NCBI GenBank assembly: GCA_903930665.1
Contig: CAIYZI010000657.1
Span: 1 to 8,466, forward strand
DNA: 8,466 nt
Origin: an uncultured beta proteobacterium
Lineage (GTDB): Bacteria > Pseudomonadota > Gammaproteobacteria > Burkholderiales > Burkholderiaceae
Direction of reading: 5' to 3'
Shown here: piece by piece, positions 1 through 5,979 of the stretch
Numbering within the stretch: position 1 is the stretch's first letter
How the letters are laid out: the number at the start of each line of letters is the position of its first letter
Notes under the pieces: generated by a model
What the model was told of the DNA's origin: nothing
The model's database searches: none
The model's input: only the letters and a program-made list of their open reading frames with translations
Translations under genes and position numbers: made by a program

Positions 1-38
1 AAAATGCTCCCACCAAGAAGGTTGAAGAATCTGCATAA
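1..38 (+). CDS. C-terminal end of a plus-strand gene (partial)
   Basis: Frame 3 of the plus strand reads NAPTKKVEESA and then TAA at 36-38; the rest of the gene would lie left of the window. The short Lys/Glu-rich, Ala-ending tail looks like a natural protein C-terminus. Codon use is ordinary, and the minus-strand gene stops nearby at 64, leaving a 25-base convergent gap with no other coding claim. Only eleven codons are visible, so no function can be given and the call may be chance. The other two plus frames also stay open for a short distance, ending at 24 and 48. Confidence 0.35.
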   Translation, partial: NAPTKKVEESA

Positions 39-63
39 GTTAAGGTGACTAAGTACTGTGTCA

Positions 64-1893
64 TTATTGATAAATCTCCTCAACGATGATGATGCCGGCT
101 GCACCAGATCCACCCGAAGCTCCGCCAGAGGCAGTGCCACCATTGCCCCCACCACCTACAGTATAAGTATAAGTACTTGCGGGTGAGGTAATATAGACCT
201 CAGTATATGCCCCTGCTCCTCCCCCGCCTGAATTGAGATAAGAGGCAGTGAAAGCGCCTGCGCCGCCGCCTCCTCCGCCAGTGTTGGCTCCGGCAGTCGT
301 TCCGTTGCCTCCCGCAAAGTTGGCTCCGCCGCCTCCGCCAAAGGCCGAATTCCCGCCAGCGCCGCCTGATGGCGCATAAGTCGATAGGCCGTTTGCCACC
401 GGATAAGATCCAGTGGCGCCGGCAAGGGCGATGCCCGAGTATCCGTTCAAGAATCCGGCCGACGCTCCGGAGCCGGCAGAGATAACGTTGTTCGCAGCGG
501 CCCCGCCGCCCGGAGTCGTCGCTCCGGCAAAACTAGTTTGCGATCCGGCCGTAGGAGCCACACTCGTGCCAGTGCCGTTTGCTCCACCGCCTCCTCCGCC
601 TCCGACCATTCGGACTTTCAAGAGAATAGGAGAAGGAGAGCTTGGGCGAGTGTAGGTTGCAGAAGTACCAGAAGTGAAGATTTGATAGGTGGGGGCTTTA
701 ACAATCGTCGTATTGCCAGGAATGGTTGCCCAGACAGGCGCTGAAGTGCCTCCAGATGACTGCATGACTTGCCCAGAGGTTCCATTGGCGAGGCGAGTGG
801 CAGTTCCGCCTGCTCCACCATAGATAGTGTCACCACCGGTAGTCATTGGGTTCGTGAGAGTAAGTCCGGTGTCAATTGCAGTATAAACCCAAGTCCAAGA
901 GGCGGTTCCTGTACCACCTGCTGTATTGGCACAAGTAATAAGCAAATTGGTATTTGAACCCATTGCTTGAACCGTATTAAGACCTGAGGTCTGAACCGTA
1001 ACGATGCCGGTGCTTTGATTGGTAATAGAAAATGATTGTCCAGCAATCATTGTGGTGGCAACTGGAAGTTTTACCGTTTGGGTAGTAGATCCAGTAAAAT
1101 ATTGATTATAAGTGCTGGAGGAATTAAGGGTAGTAGTTCCTGCTGCAGTGGCGGTACTTGTGCTTGGCGTTGGAGTAGACCAAGTTAAGTTGCCCGAACC
1201 ATCATTAAGCAGAGTTTGATTTCCTGCCGTTGCTTGCGCTGCAGGCATATATACAGTATATGAAGTGGTGGTTCCACTTGCTGATTGAATTGTAGCATTG
1301 CCACCAGTGCCATTAACTTGATAAGAAGGAGAATCTATACCGCTTGTTACATGTGCAAATGGCGTACTAACTGAGGTATTAAAAGTTTTGGCACCTGCAA
1401 AACTTTGAGTTGATTGATTGACCATGCCAGTGGCAGTTCCAGATGCACTTTGGGCAATAATACTAGTTCCGCTGATTGTAAGAGCATTGGCAGATGGAGT
1501 ACCTTCAGAATCAATAGTACCAATTGTTTGAATGGTACCAAGAAGAGTGTTGACCTGAGCAACAGTTAGATCAGTAGGGGTAGCAGAACTCCCAGTATTG
1601 TTGCCCTTAATGGTATTAGCTGCCATCTGATTGAGATTGGCATTCGTAATTGCAGCAGATCCGCTGAGGTTAGCATTAACAAGACCACTAATCGTATTGC
1701 TTCCAGCTGCAATGGTTTTATTAGTAAGCGTTGCAGTATCAGCTTCGGTTACAAGAGGATCAACTGCTCCATTATAAAGCTCAACTTTATTTGTTGCTGA
1801 ATTATAACGCATATCGCCATTGCTAGATGGCGCTATAGTGTTTTGTGGAACAAGATTTTGTCCGTTAAACTGCTTATTAAAACCGGTAGCCAT
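64..1893 (-). CDS. Phage tail fibre / adhesin with glycine-rich C-terminal domain
   Basis: This 609-aa protein is probably a virion-exposed tail fibre or receptor-binding protein. The N-terminal part is rich in Ser, Thr, Asn and Gly. It carries motifs that recur in phage tail fibres: TLTNKTI near residue 56, IKGNNTGSSATP near 95 followed by DLTVAQV, and beta-prone Thr/Ser stretches through the middle. From about residue 423 it becomes a glycine-rich domain with several runs of 5-7 Gly (for example 431-437). It ends in a VGGGG..GG..GG repeat and a hydrophobic IIIVEE tail, a layout typical of glycine-rich phage tail tips. The ATG at 1893 has AAGGA about 9 bases upstream, overlapping the stop region of the preceding gene (16-base gap), so the two are probably co-transcribed. 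The part encoding the glycine-rich tip is much more GC-rich than the N-terminal part, which suggests a module with a separate history. The general role is fairly sure; the receptor and exact tail position are unknown. Confidence 0.8.
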   Translation of the reverse strand: MATGFNKQFNGQNLVPQNTIAPSSNGDMRYNSATNKVELYNGAVDPLVTEADTATLTNKTIAAGSNTISGLVNANLSGSAAITNANLNQMAANTIKGNNTGSSATPTDLTVAQVNTLLGTIQTIGTIDSEGTPSANALTISGTSIIAQSASGTATGMVNQSTQSFAGAKTFNTSVSTPFAHVTSGIDSPSYQVNGTGGNATIQSASGTTTSYTVYMPAAQATAGNQTLLNDGSGNLTWSTPTPSTSTATAAGTTTLNSSSTYNQYFTGSTTQTVKLPVATTMIAGQSFSITNQSTGIVTVQTSGLNTVQAMGSNTNLLITCANTAGGTGTASWTWVYTAIDTGLTLTNPMTTGGDTIYGGAGGTATRLANGTSGQVMQSSGGTSAPVWATIPGNTTIVKAPTYQIFTSGTSATYTRPSSPSPILLKVRMVGGGGGGGANGTGTSVAPTAGSQTSFAGATTPGGGAAANNVISAGSGASAGFLNGYSGIALAGATGSYPVANGLSTYAPSGGAGGNSAFGGGGGANFAGGNGTTAGANTGGGGGGAGAFTASYLNSGGGGAGAYTEVYITSPASTYTYTVGGGGNGGTASGGASGGSGAAGIIIVEEIYQ

Positions 1894-1909
1894 TTATTAT
1901 TTGTCCTTA

Positions 1910-2404
1910 TTAGGTTTGCAATAAAGCTTGGGCAGAATAGGTAAGGGTGCCTGTATGCCCGGTACCGCTTAATGTTCCAGTTGAGAATTGAACTTGTCCG
2001 GTATCTGAGACAGAAAAGGTAATGCTTGCATCTTGAACATAGTTTCTATCCATTTCCCATTTGAGACCTGAACCCAGGGAAGGATTATAAACCATCATAA
2101 TATTGCCAGCTTCAGCAACAGTCATAGAACTAGTTGATCTTATTACTGAATACTTAATATAAGCAGCTCTGACAAGAGCGGTAGAGAATGTCAGATTGGG
2201 AATAAGCACATTAGTGCCAGGATTATAGGAATCAAGGGTAAGCACTTGTTGGGCAACATCAGCAGGTCCAGTAGACGTGCTCAACGCATTAGATACAGCT
2301 TCAGCAAACTGAATGACAGCTGGCGACCAATCTGGAGATGATCCAGAATTGGGAAAAGCTATAACAGTACCTTGAATTGTAATATTGGGAATGGTACACT
2401 CCAA
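1910..2404 (-). CDS. Virion-associated protein of unknown function (164 aa)
   Basis: I do not recognise a named family, but the sequence looks like a phage virion protein. It begins near IPNITIQGTVIAFPNSG, has a helical segment around residues 26-41 (AVIQFAEAVSNAL), and ends in a beta-rich region (SITFSVSDTGQVQFSTGTL, then LTYSAQALLQT). It sits directly upstream of the tail fibre gene and just below a promoter-like motif, so a tail or adhesin accessory role is possible. The start is unusual because the frame has no ATG near its beginning. A TTG lies at 2404-2402 with no Shine-Dalgarno site and almost no leader. An ATT at 2392-2390 has GGAG six bases upstream (2402-2399) and would give a protein starting at Pro-Asn-Ile. 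The frame is closed upstream by TAG at 2417-2419. The gene is confident; the exact start is not. Confidence 0.75.
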   Translation of the reverse strand: MECTIPNITIQGTVIAFPNSGSSPDWSPAVIQFAEAVSNALSTSTGPADVAQQVLTLDSYNPGTNVLIPNLTFSTALVRAAYIKYSVIRSTSSMTVAEAGNIMMVYNPSLGSGLKWEMDRNYVQDASITFSVSDTGQVQFSTGTLSGTGHTGTLTYSAQALLQT

Positions 2405-2415
2405 GACAAAAAGGT

Positions 2416-2434
2416 TCTATATATAGTTGTTAAA
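2416..2434 (-). promoter_or_regulatory. Promoter-like motif, copy A
   Basis: The minus strand reads TTTAACAACTATATATAGA, identical over 19 bases to 2569-2587 and a near match to 6631-6648. It lies just after a strong terminator (2481-2528) and 12 bases before the earliest possible start of the 164-aa gene. That is where a promoter for the virion-protein and tail-fibre unit would be expected. A start point 6-8 bases downstream would leave a leader of about 17 nt before the ATT start. The AT-rich TATATAT core resembles a -10 or phage late-promoter core, but no host -35 box is clear. The function is inferred from position and recurrence. Confidence 0.5.
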
Positions 2435-2480
2435 TGTATGATTATTCTGTTATATATGGGATAAATACTTGAAATTATAG

Positions 2481-2528
2481 AAAAACCCCTGATTATAACC
2501 TCAGTGGGATAGAGTTATAACACAGGGG
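2481..2528 (-). terminator. Strong rho-independent terminator
   Basis: On the minus strand CCCCTG (2528-2523) pairs with CAGGGG (2491-2486). Inside this, TTATAAC (2520-2514) pairs with GTTATAA (2499-2493), and CTC/GAG continues the stem with a small bulge. Five T residues follow directly (2485-2481). The long stem, GC-rich base and T-tract make this a convincing minus-strand intrinsic terminator. There is no matching T-run on the plus strand. It separates the endonuclease region from the 164-aa gene's own promoter-like motif. Confidence 0.85.
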
Positions 2529-2562
2529 CACTGAATAGCCGAACTTTGGGAAAGTCCGAGAA
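2481..2562 (-). ncRNA. Candidate small RNA of about 80 nt (motif-hairpin-terminator cassette)
   Basis: Downstream of motif copy B (2569-2587) there is no usable reading frame. Instead the minus strand has a compact hairpin, CGGACTTT (2558-2551), loop CCC, AAAGTTCG (2547-2540), with one G-U pair. About a dozen bases later comes the strong terminator stem, ending in the T-tract at 2481. If the motif is a promoter, the product would be a free transcript of roughly 80 nt with two stem-loops. It may instead be a remnant left when the endonuclease gene inserted, or a leader/terminator pair with no RNA function. The start point is estimated, not seen. Confidence 0.3.
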
Positions 2563-2568
2563 AAACTA

Positions 2569-2587
2569 TCTATATATAGTTGTTAAA
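2569..2587 (-). promoter_or_regulatory. Promoter-like motif, copy B
   Basis: This is an exact 19-base direct repeat of the motif at 2416-2434. Similarity extends outward: both copies read ATAC, one variable base, the motif, three variable bases, then TTTTT. The first bases of this copy supply the TAA stop codon of the endonuclease gene (2585-2583), so the endonuclease gene abuts it exactly. It is followed by a hairpin and a terminator rather than by a gene. Confidence 0.45.
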
Positions 2588-4001
2588 GGTATTTTACAAA
2601 AAGTGCTTGTCCTGCATCATAAATTTTAACTAATTTCATTTCTTTTGCATGCTCTTTTTCAGTTAACCCCCTATGATCCATATTAGCTCTGCAGTGAAGG
2701 CGATTAAATGTATTATATTCATCAGTCCATTTCCATCCTAATGTAACCTTTTCTTTTAAAAATCCAAGAGATAATAAAGAATTACCATTAGCATATCTAA
2801 GATCAACCCATGATTCTATTCGTTTTGGGTTAGTTTTTTTTATTATATAACTCAATAATTTAGATAATCCGCCAACAACGGTTATATTCAATTCAGATGA
2901 AAATCTTGCTATTTCTAAGGTTTCGTCTTTTTTTCTTTTATAAGACATAAAACTAAGAATATTTCCAAAATTATCAACTAGTGCTACATTTGATGTACCA
3001 CGGATACTACCCATCAAATGTGTTTTTTCTAAAAAAATATCTGCATCTTTTTGTGAAATTTCTTTAATATTTAATTTTCTAGCAAAAATTTTATTGTTTT
3101 TTTGTAACTTAGAATTGATTATAGATTTTACAATAGACGGTTTTTTAATTATTTCATCTTGTCTAAATTGTAATATTTCTAATTTATTTTGTTCAAAAAT
3201 TTGTCTTTTAATTAAATGATAATTATTCTTTTTATAAAACTCACTATGCCATAACAAACCATCTACATCTATAAAAATATTATCAGATATTTTAAAATCA
3301 GGACGATAATGTTTATCTGGAATAGCGCGCTTTTCAAATTTTGTTATATTTGGAAACAAGCGAGAAAATTCTCGTTCTAATGCTGAAATTTTTTCTTTAT
3401 AACTTTCAATCCAAGAAAGAGCTTGTTCTGGTCCATAATGTTTAAAAAGTATATACGCCATTGAAGAGGGAATGTTTTTTTCTCTACAAACTTCCTTGAT
3501 ATTTTTTCCATTCGGAAGAATATATTTTGCTAAAATTTTTGCTCCATTTGAAACTCCGTGATTTTTAATAGTAGTATCAATTACCCTCTGCCTTACTTCT
3601 GCTGTAAGCATTGGATAATCTGTTCCATATCGTTTTATTGATGTTTCTTTGCATTTATTTAAAAAAATATCAGATTGAAGCGCATGACGAACCCCATACT
3701 TTTTTTCCATAGTATCAGATGCTTTTTTTCTAACATCTTTAGAGTTTGATGGATTTGTTCCACCATATTTCTGCATATTAGTTTTTTCTCTTCGATTTTG
3801 AACAGCTTTAGGATGAGTACTAGCATTAGCTAATTGTAAAGATCTAAAATCTGATAAAAACTCTCCATGAACTGGATCTATAAACATTAATTTTGTATCT
3901 TTTCGATACAATTCAGTTTGTCCCGGCAAAAGAACAATGCCTTCTGGCAACCAATATTTTGATTCATCTCTTTTTTGTATAACGCCTTTTGGTCTTCCCA
4001 T
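2583..4001 (-). CDS. Free-standing homing endonuclease, Vsr/EDxHD-like (Hef-type)
   Basis: This 472-aa protein is probably a site-specific DNA endonuclease that spreads its own gene between phages. Residues 73-152 hold about three tandem units of the form T-x-x-K-Y-G-x-x-x-x-x-x-S (KYGGTNP, KYGVRHA, RYGTDYP, NHGVSNG). Units like these are common DNA-binding modules in phage endonucleases. Residues about 205-290 look like a very-short-patch-repair fold nuclease: E211 in EREF, D235 in YRPDF, D245 and D247 in IDVDG, H252 in WHSE, then an EILQFRQDEI segment with D282. This resembles the EDxHD homing endonucleases typified by I-Bth0305I. Residues 305-460 form a C-terminal domain of the kind seen in Hef-like proteins. 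The gene lies after the capsid terminator and is much more AT-rich than its neighbours, which suggests acquisition. No Shine-Dalgarno site precedes ATG 4001. No exons flank it, so it is free-standing. The family call is from motifs; cleavage activity is inferred. Confidence 0.8.
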   Translation of the reverse strand: MGRPKGVIQKRDESKYWLPEGIVLLPGQTELYRKDTKLMFIDPVHGEFLSDFRSLQLANASTHPKAVQNRREKTNMQKYGGTNPSNSKDVRKKASDTMEKKYGVRHALQSDIFLNKCKETSIKRYGTDYPMLTAEVRQRVIDTTIKNHGVSNGAKILAKYILPNGKNIKEVCREKNIPSSMAYILFKHYGPEQALSWIESYKEKISALEREFSRLFPNITKFEKRAIPDKHYRPDFKISDNIFIDVDGLLWHSEFYKKNNYHLIKRQIFEQNKLEILQFRQDEIIKKPSIVKSIINSKLQKNNKIFARKLNIKEISQKDADIFLEKTHLMGSIRGTSNVALVDNFGNILSFMSYKRKKDETLEIARFSSELNITVVGGLSKLLSYIIKKTNPKRIESWVDLRYANGNSLLSLGFLKEKVTLGWKWTDEYNTFNRLHCRANMDHRGLTEKEHAKEMKLVKIYDAGQALFVKYL

Positions 4002-4007
4002 GTTTTT

Positions 4008-4036
4008 AATATAGCAACCTTGAAAACTATTTACAA
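4008..4036 (-). promoter_or_regulatory. Candidate sigma-70-type promoter for the free-standing endonuclease
   Basis: The minus strand has TTGTAA (4036-4031), a 17-base spacer, and TATATT (4013-4008) preceded by TGC, an extended -10. This gives 4/6 and 5/6 matches to the bacterial consensus. The -10 lies only six bases before ATG 4001, so transcription would begin at or very near the start codon and give a leaderless message. That fits the absence of a ribosome binding site. In such AT-rich DNA a chance match is possible. Confidence 0.4.
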
Positions 4037-4045
4037 CAATTTTTT

Positions 4046-4080
4046 AAAAAAAAGGACCACATCTTGTGAGATGCAGTCCT
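4046..4080 (-). terminator. Rho-independent terminator after the major capsid gene
   Basis: On the minus strand AGGACTGCATCT (4080-4069) pairs over 12 positions with AGATGTGGTCCT (4064-4053), with two G-U wobbles, around a CACA loop. The T-run continues to 4046, giving about eight T. It starts 26 bases after the capsid stop codon. A smaller hairpin, AACTAC TTAG GTAGTT (4102-4087), lies between the stop and the terminator. This closes the capsid transcription unit and isolates the downstream endonuclease gene. Confidence 0.9.
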
Positions 4081-4105
4081 ATATAAAACTACCTAAGTAG
4101 TTGAA

Positions 4106-5164
4106 TTAAGTCGCGTTTACGACATTGATGATGATCACGTTACGACCGGGCGCCATACAGAAAGCCGCTTGGTCAGAGTACAAGCGCAATTCATATGCGG
4201 CGGCATTTTCGAGATCACGGAAAAATTCTTCTCCTTGACCTGGGCGTTTAAATGTCATATCTGTAGATCCAACCCTCATCCAGTCCTCAAGGCAAAGCAC
4301 ATAGGCATAACCTTGTTTTACATAGATGCTAGGTTCGATCTCAATGTCACCGTTTTGCGAATGGAACAGGATACCCTTTTGTCCCATTTCAGCACGTTCC
4401 GTCTTATACGAAGAATCGTACCGACGAAGAGCAGCTTGGTCATTCAACATGTTTGCCCATCCACGAGGATTGACAAGCGCCAAAACTGAACTATCCAAAC
4501 CTTTTTCCACCGCACGGGCGACAGCTTGGTTCAGTTTCGTGAAGCTCAATGCTCCGCTCTGGGCATCATATTGGTTGCCTTGGAACAGGTTAAATTGTCC
4601 AACATTGATATTGAACAACGTGCCCGAAGCAATCGTCAGAATCTTATGGATTCCAGCGAATTCGTTGCCGTAAGCGCCTTGATGCCAAATAACATCCGTA
4701 GCGACAACGCCAGAGGGAATAGACACAAGCGTAACCGTTTGAGCAGACATGCTCACCGATTGCACAACTGCCGTTCCACGGGAAGTAGCGCCCGTGCTAT
4801 CGCGGATTTCAATTGGCATGCCTTCAGCTCCTGCCCAGATTCCCGGCGCCCATTCAGACGTCGTGATCGTGATGGTCGTTCCGGAAACCGAAGCAACCGT
4901 GGCATAACCAATTTGACCATACAACATTTCAATTTCCAATTTCTTGGCCATCGAACGCAGCATGTTAGCAACAAGGAACTTCGTAGCATCTTCAAATGCC
5001 TTTTGTCCACCAAGTGCGGCACGTGAAGCAGCAGCATAACCAAGCAAAGAACGAAGCACGACGGGGTTACCACGCACTTGAGCATCTTTGATTTGACCGG
5101 CAACTGGCGCATTCAAATTGAAAGCATCATCATCAGAGCTGGCAAACGTAACGCCGTGTTCTAG
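4106..5164 (-). CDS. Major capsid protein, exon 2 (codons 64-415)
   Basis: This is the larger part of the coat protein that forms the icosahedral head. It joins to exon 1 at 5980-6168 after removal of a group I intron. Exon 2 begins CTA GAA CAC GGC and reads LEHGVTFASSDDDAF. It continues into the long capsid-like frame (GNPVVLRSLLGYAAASRAAL) and runs to TAA at 4106-4108. The spliced protein is 415 aa. Features fit an HK97-type major capsid protein. These are a helical spine-like segment rich in Ala/Leu/Lys (about spliced residues 95-145), a beta-rich inserted domain with repeated V-x-S-V...T-x-T-L strands (about 150-234, ending in GAYGNEFAGI), a long alpha/beta core, and a C-terminal hydrophobic NVIIINVV strand. 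Position after the scaffold gene supports the call. Read alone, this segment has no ATG near its start and would need an internal TTG (5116), so it is not a separate gene. Confidence 0.9.
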   Translation of the reverse strand, partial: LEHGVTFASSDDDAFNLNAPVAGQIKDAQVRGNPVVLRSLLGYAAASRAALGGQKAFEDATKFLVANMLRSMAKKLEIEMLYGQIGYATVASVSGTTITITTSEWAPGIWAGAEGMPIEIRDSTGATSRGTAVVQSVSMSAQTVTLVSIPSGVVATDVIWHQGAYGNEFAGIHKILTIASGTLFNINVGQFNLFQGNQYDAQSGALSFTKLNQAVARAVEKGLDSSVLALVNPRGWANMLNDQAALRRYDSSYKTERAEMGQKGILFHSQNGDIEIEPSIYVKQGYAYVLCLEDWMRVGSTDMTFKRPGQGEEFFRDLENAAAYELRLYSDQAAFCMAPGRNVIIINVVNAT

Positions 5165-5199
5165 CTATCTGTTATCACTAAATATTTATATTTAGCAAG

Positions 5200-5880
5200 T
5201 TAAACATTTCTGTTAACTTCTTCTGTTTTATTTATAGCAGAAGTTCGGACTATCGCTTCGGATTTATTTTTAAAATCCGCCAATTCATTTAGTCTCTCAC
5301 GCTGAAGTGAATATTTTTGAAGTAATTTATCAGAAATTAGCGATACATCAAAAGATGCCCAATCGCCTTTGTGGCAAATGTTTAAATGTGCTTGAGTAGA
5401 TACTGTTATTAAATTATCAATATCTAAAAAAGCTTCTGAACAAACCCAATATGGTATAAGGTGATGTGCATGTAAGTTACCACCAACTTGACCGGTAATT
5501 TGACATGTATATTTATCACGATTAAACACAACATTTCTTAAGCGGGTAAATTCAGAAATTTTAAAATCCCTAGGTCGTCTAAGATAGTTTCCTGTTTTAT
5601 AATTAGGATTTCTTTCTTTAATTCGAAGTTGTGCATTTTGAGAAAGATTGGCTTTAGTTTCACTGTTATGTGTTTTTTTATAAAAATGATTCTTATCGCC
5701 AGTTCTCAAACTTGCATATTCAGAAAGAGTCAATAAAACATTATTTTCTTTTAGAATTTTCCTAGTTTTGTTTTTGCCAAGATTGAATTTTTTAGCAGTA
5801 TTAACGACACTAAGAGTCTTACGGTATTCACCAATAAGATCAGCTAGTCGTTGTTCTGTTAATTCAATCTTTTTATTCAA
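5200..5880 (-). CDS. Intron-encoded HNH homing endonuclease
   Basis: This 226-aa protein is probably the homing enzyme that cuts or nicks intronless capsid alleles and so spreads the intron. Residues 20-50 form a helix-turn-helix-like segment (SVVNTAKKFNLGKNKTRKIL). Residues about 60-100 are a basic Asn/Lys/Tyr-rich stretch with KTHNSETKANLS and NPNYKTG, resembling the NUMOD3-type DNA-binding motif. Residues 112-172 form the HNH nuclease: RLRNVVFNRDKYTCQITG, then HAHHLIPY (H137, H139, H140), DNLITV (N156), and STQAHLNICH (H165, H170). The start must be TTG at 5880, because the frame holds no other Met and TGA closes it at 5898-5896. AAGGAAAAGGAAA lies directly upstream as a purine-rich ribosome site. 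The C-terminal codons overlap sequences that look like the intron's 3' ribozyme core, and the stop (5202-5200) lies inside a 3' hairpin. Only 35 bases separate the end of the stop from the 3' splice site. Confidence 0.88.
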   Translation of the reverse strand: MNKKIELTEQRLADLIGEYRKTLSVVNTAKKFNLGKNKTRKILKENNVLLTLSEYASLRTGDKNHFYKKTHNSETKANLSQNAQLRIKERNPNYKTGNYLRRPRDFKISEFTRLRNVVFNRDKYTCQITGQVGGNLHAHHLIPYWVCSEAFLDIDNLITVSTQAHLNICHKGDWASFDVSLISDKLLQKYSLQRERLNELADFKNKSEAIVRTSAINKTEEVNRNV

Positions 5881-5908
5881 TTTCCTTTTCCTTCTTCACT
5901 TCTTGCGC

Positions 5909-5943
5909 CTTGTCTTCCTAATTATACTATTAGGAGGTCCAAG
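5909..5943 (-). other. Intron 5' hairpin (possible P2)
   Basis: On the minus strand CTTG (5943-5940) pairs with CAAG (5912-5909), and TCCTAAT (5935-5929) pairs perfectly with ATTAGGA (5922-5916) around a six-base loop. It follows the P1 guide by about 20 bases, the usual place for P2 in a group I intron. The helix is clear; the label is by position only. Confidence 0.55.
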
Positions 5944-5979
5944 TCAATTAGAATCGGTTTTATTTGGGCCTAGATTTTA

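Larger units (their letters stand above)
5165..5979 (-). ncRNA. Group I self-splicing intron in the major capsid gene
   Basis: The intron is 815 bases. Exon 1 ends in TTTGGGT (5986-5980). Ten bases into the intron the sequence GCCCAAA (5969-5963) pairs with it to form P1, with a U-G pair at the 5' splice site. Directly before GCCCAAA is CTAG (5973-5970), which pairs with the first four bases of exon 2 (5164-5161), forming P10. The ligated exons UUUGGGU-CUAG are therefore complementary over 11 contiguous bases to the guide CUAG-GCCCAAA. The intron's last base is G (5165). Splicing keeps the capsid frame exactly; without it translation stops at the intron's first codon, TAA. Other structure includes a 5' hairpin (5943-5909), a P7-like GATAGTCC (5254-5247), and three 3' hairpins: 5243-5220, 5219-5197 with a GAAA loop, and 5195-5178. 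I did not resolve P3-P8, part of which must lie within or around the reading frame. Confidence 0.9.

Noticed and set aside
156..1562. Several open frames of 60-90 codons on both strands inside the tail fibre gene.
   Set aside because: They are low-complexity shadows of GC-rich glycine codons and repetitive Ser/Thr codons, lack ribosome sites, and overlap a well-supported gene.
2491..2515. Plus-strand CTCAGTGGGATAGAG looks like a tRNA D-arm.
   Set aside because: No acceptor, anticodon or T-arm helices can be formed around it, and the segment is fully explained as the loop and inner stem of the minus-strand terminator.
4026..4036. TGTAAATA upstream of the free-standing endonuclease as a T4-type late promoter.
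   Set aside because: It differs from TATAAATA by one base, which is unremarkable in DNA this AT-rich, and no other gene in the window has this box in the right place.
2405..4105. A second intron around the free-standing endonuclease, since the next gene lacks an ATG.
   Set aside because: The capsid gene ends with its own stop and terminator, another terminator and a promoter-like motif lie before the 164-aa gene, and no split reading frame or guide pairing was found.
4169..5112. Overlapping open frames on both strands inside capsid exon 2, up to 166 codons.
   Set aside because: The capsid frame has coherent protein character over its full length; the shadow frames have erratic composition and no start signals or neighbours.
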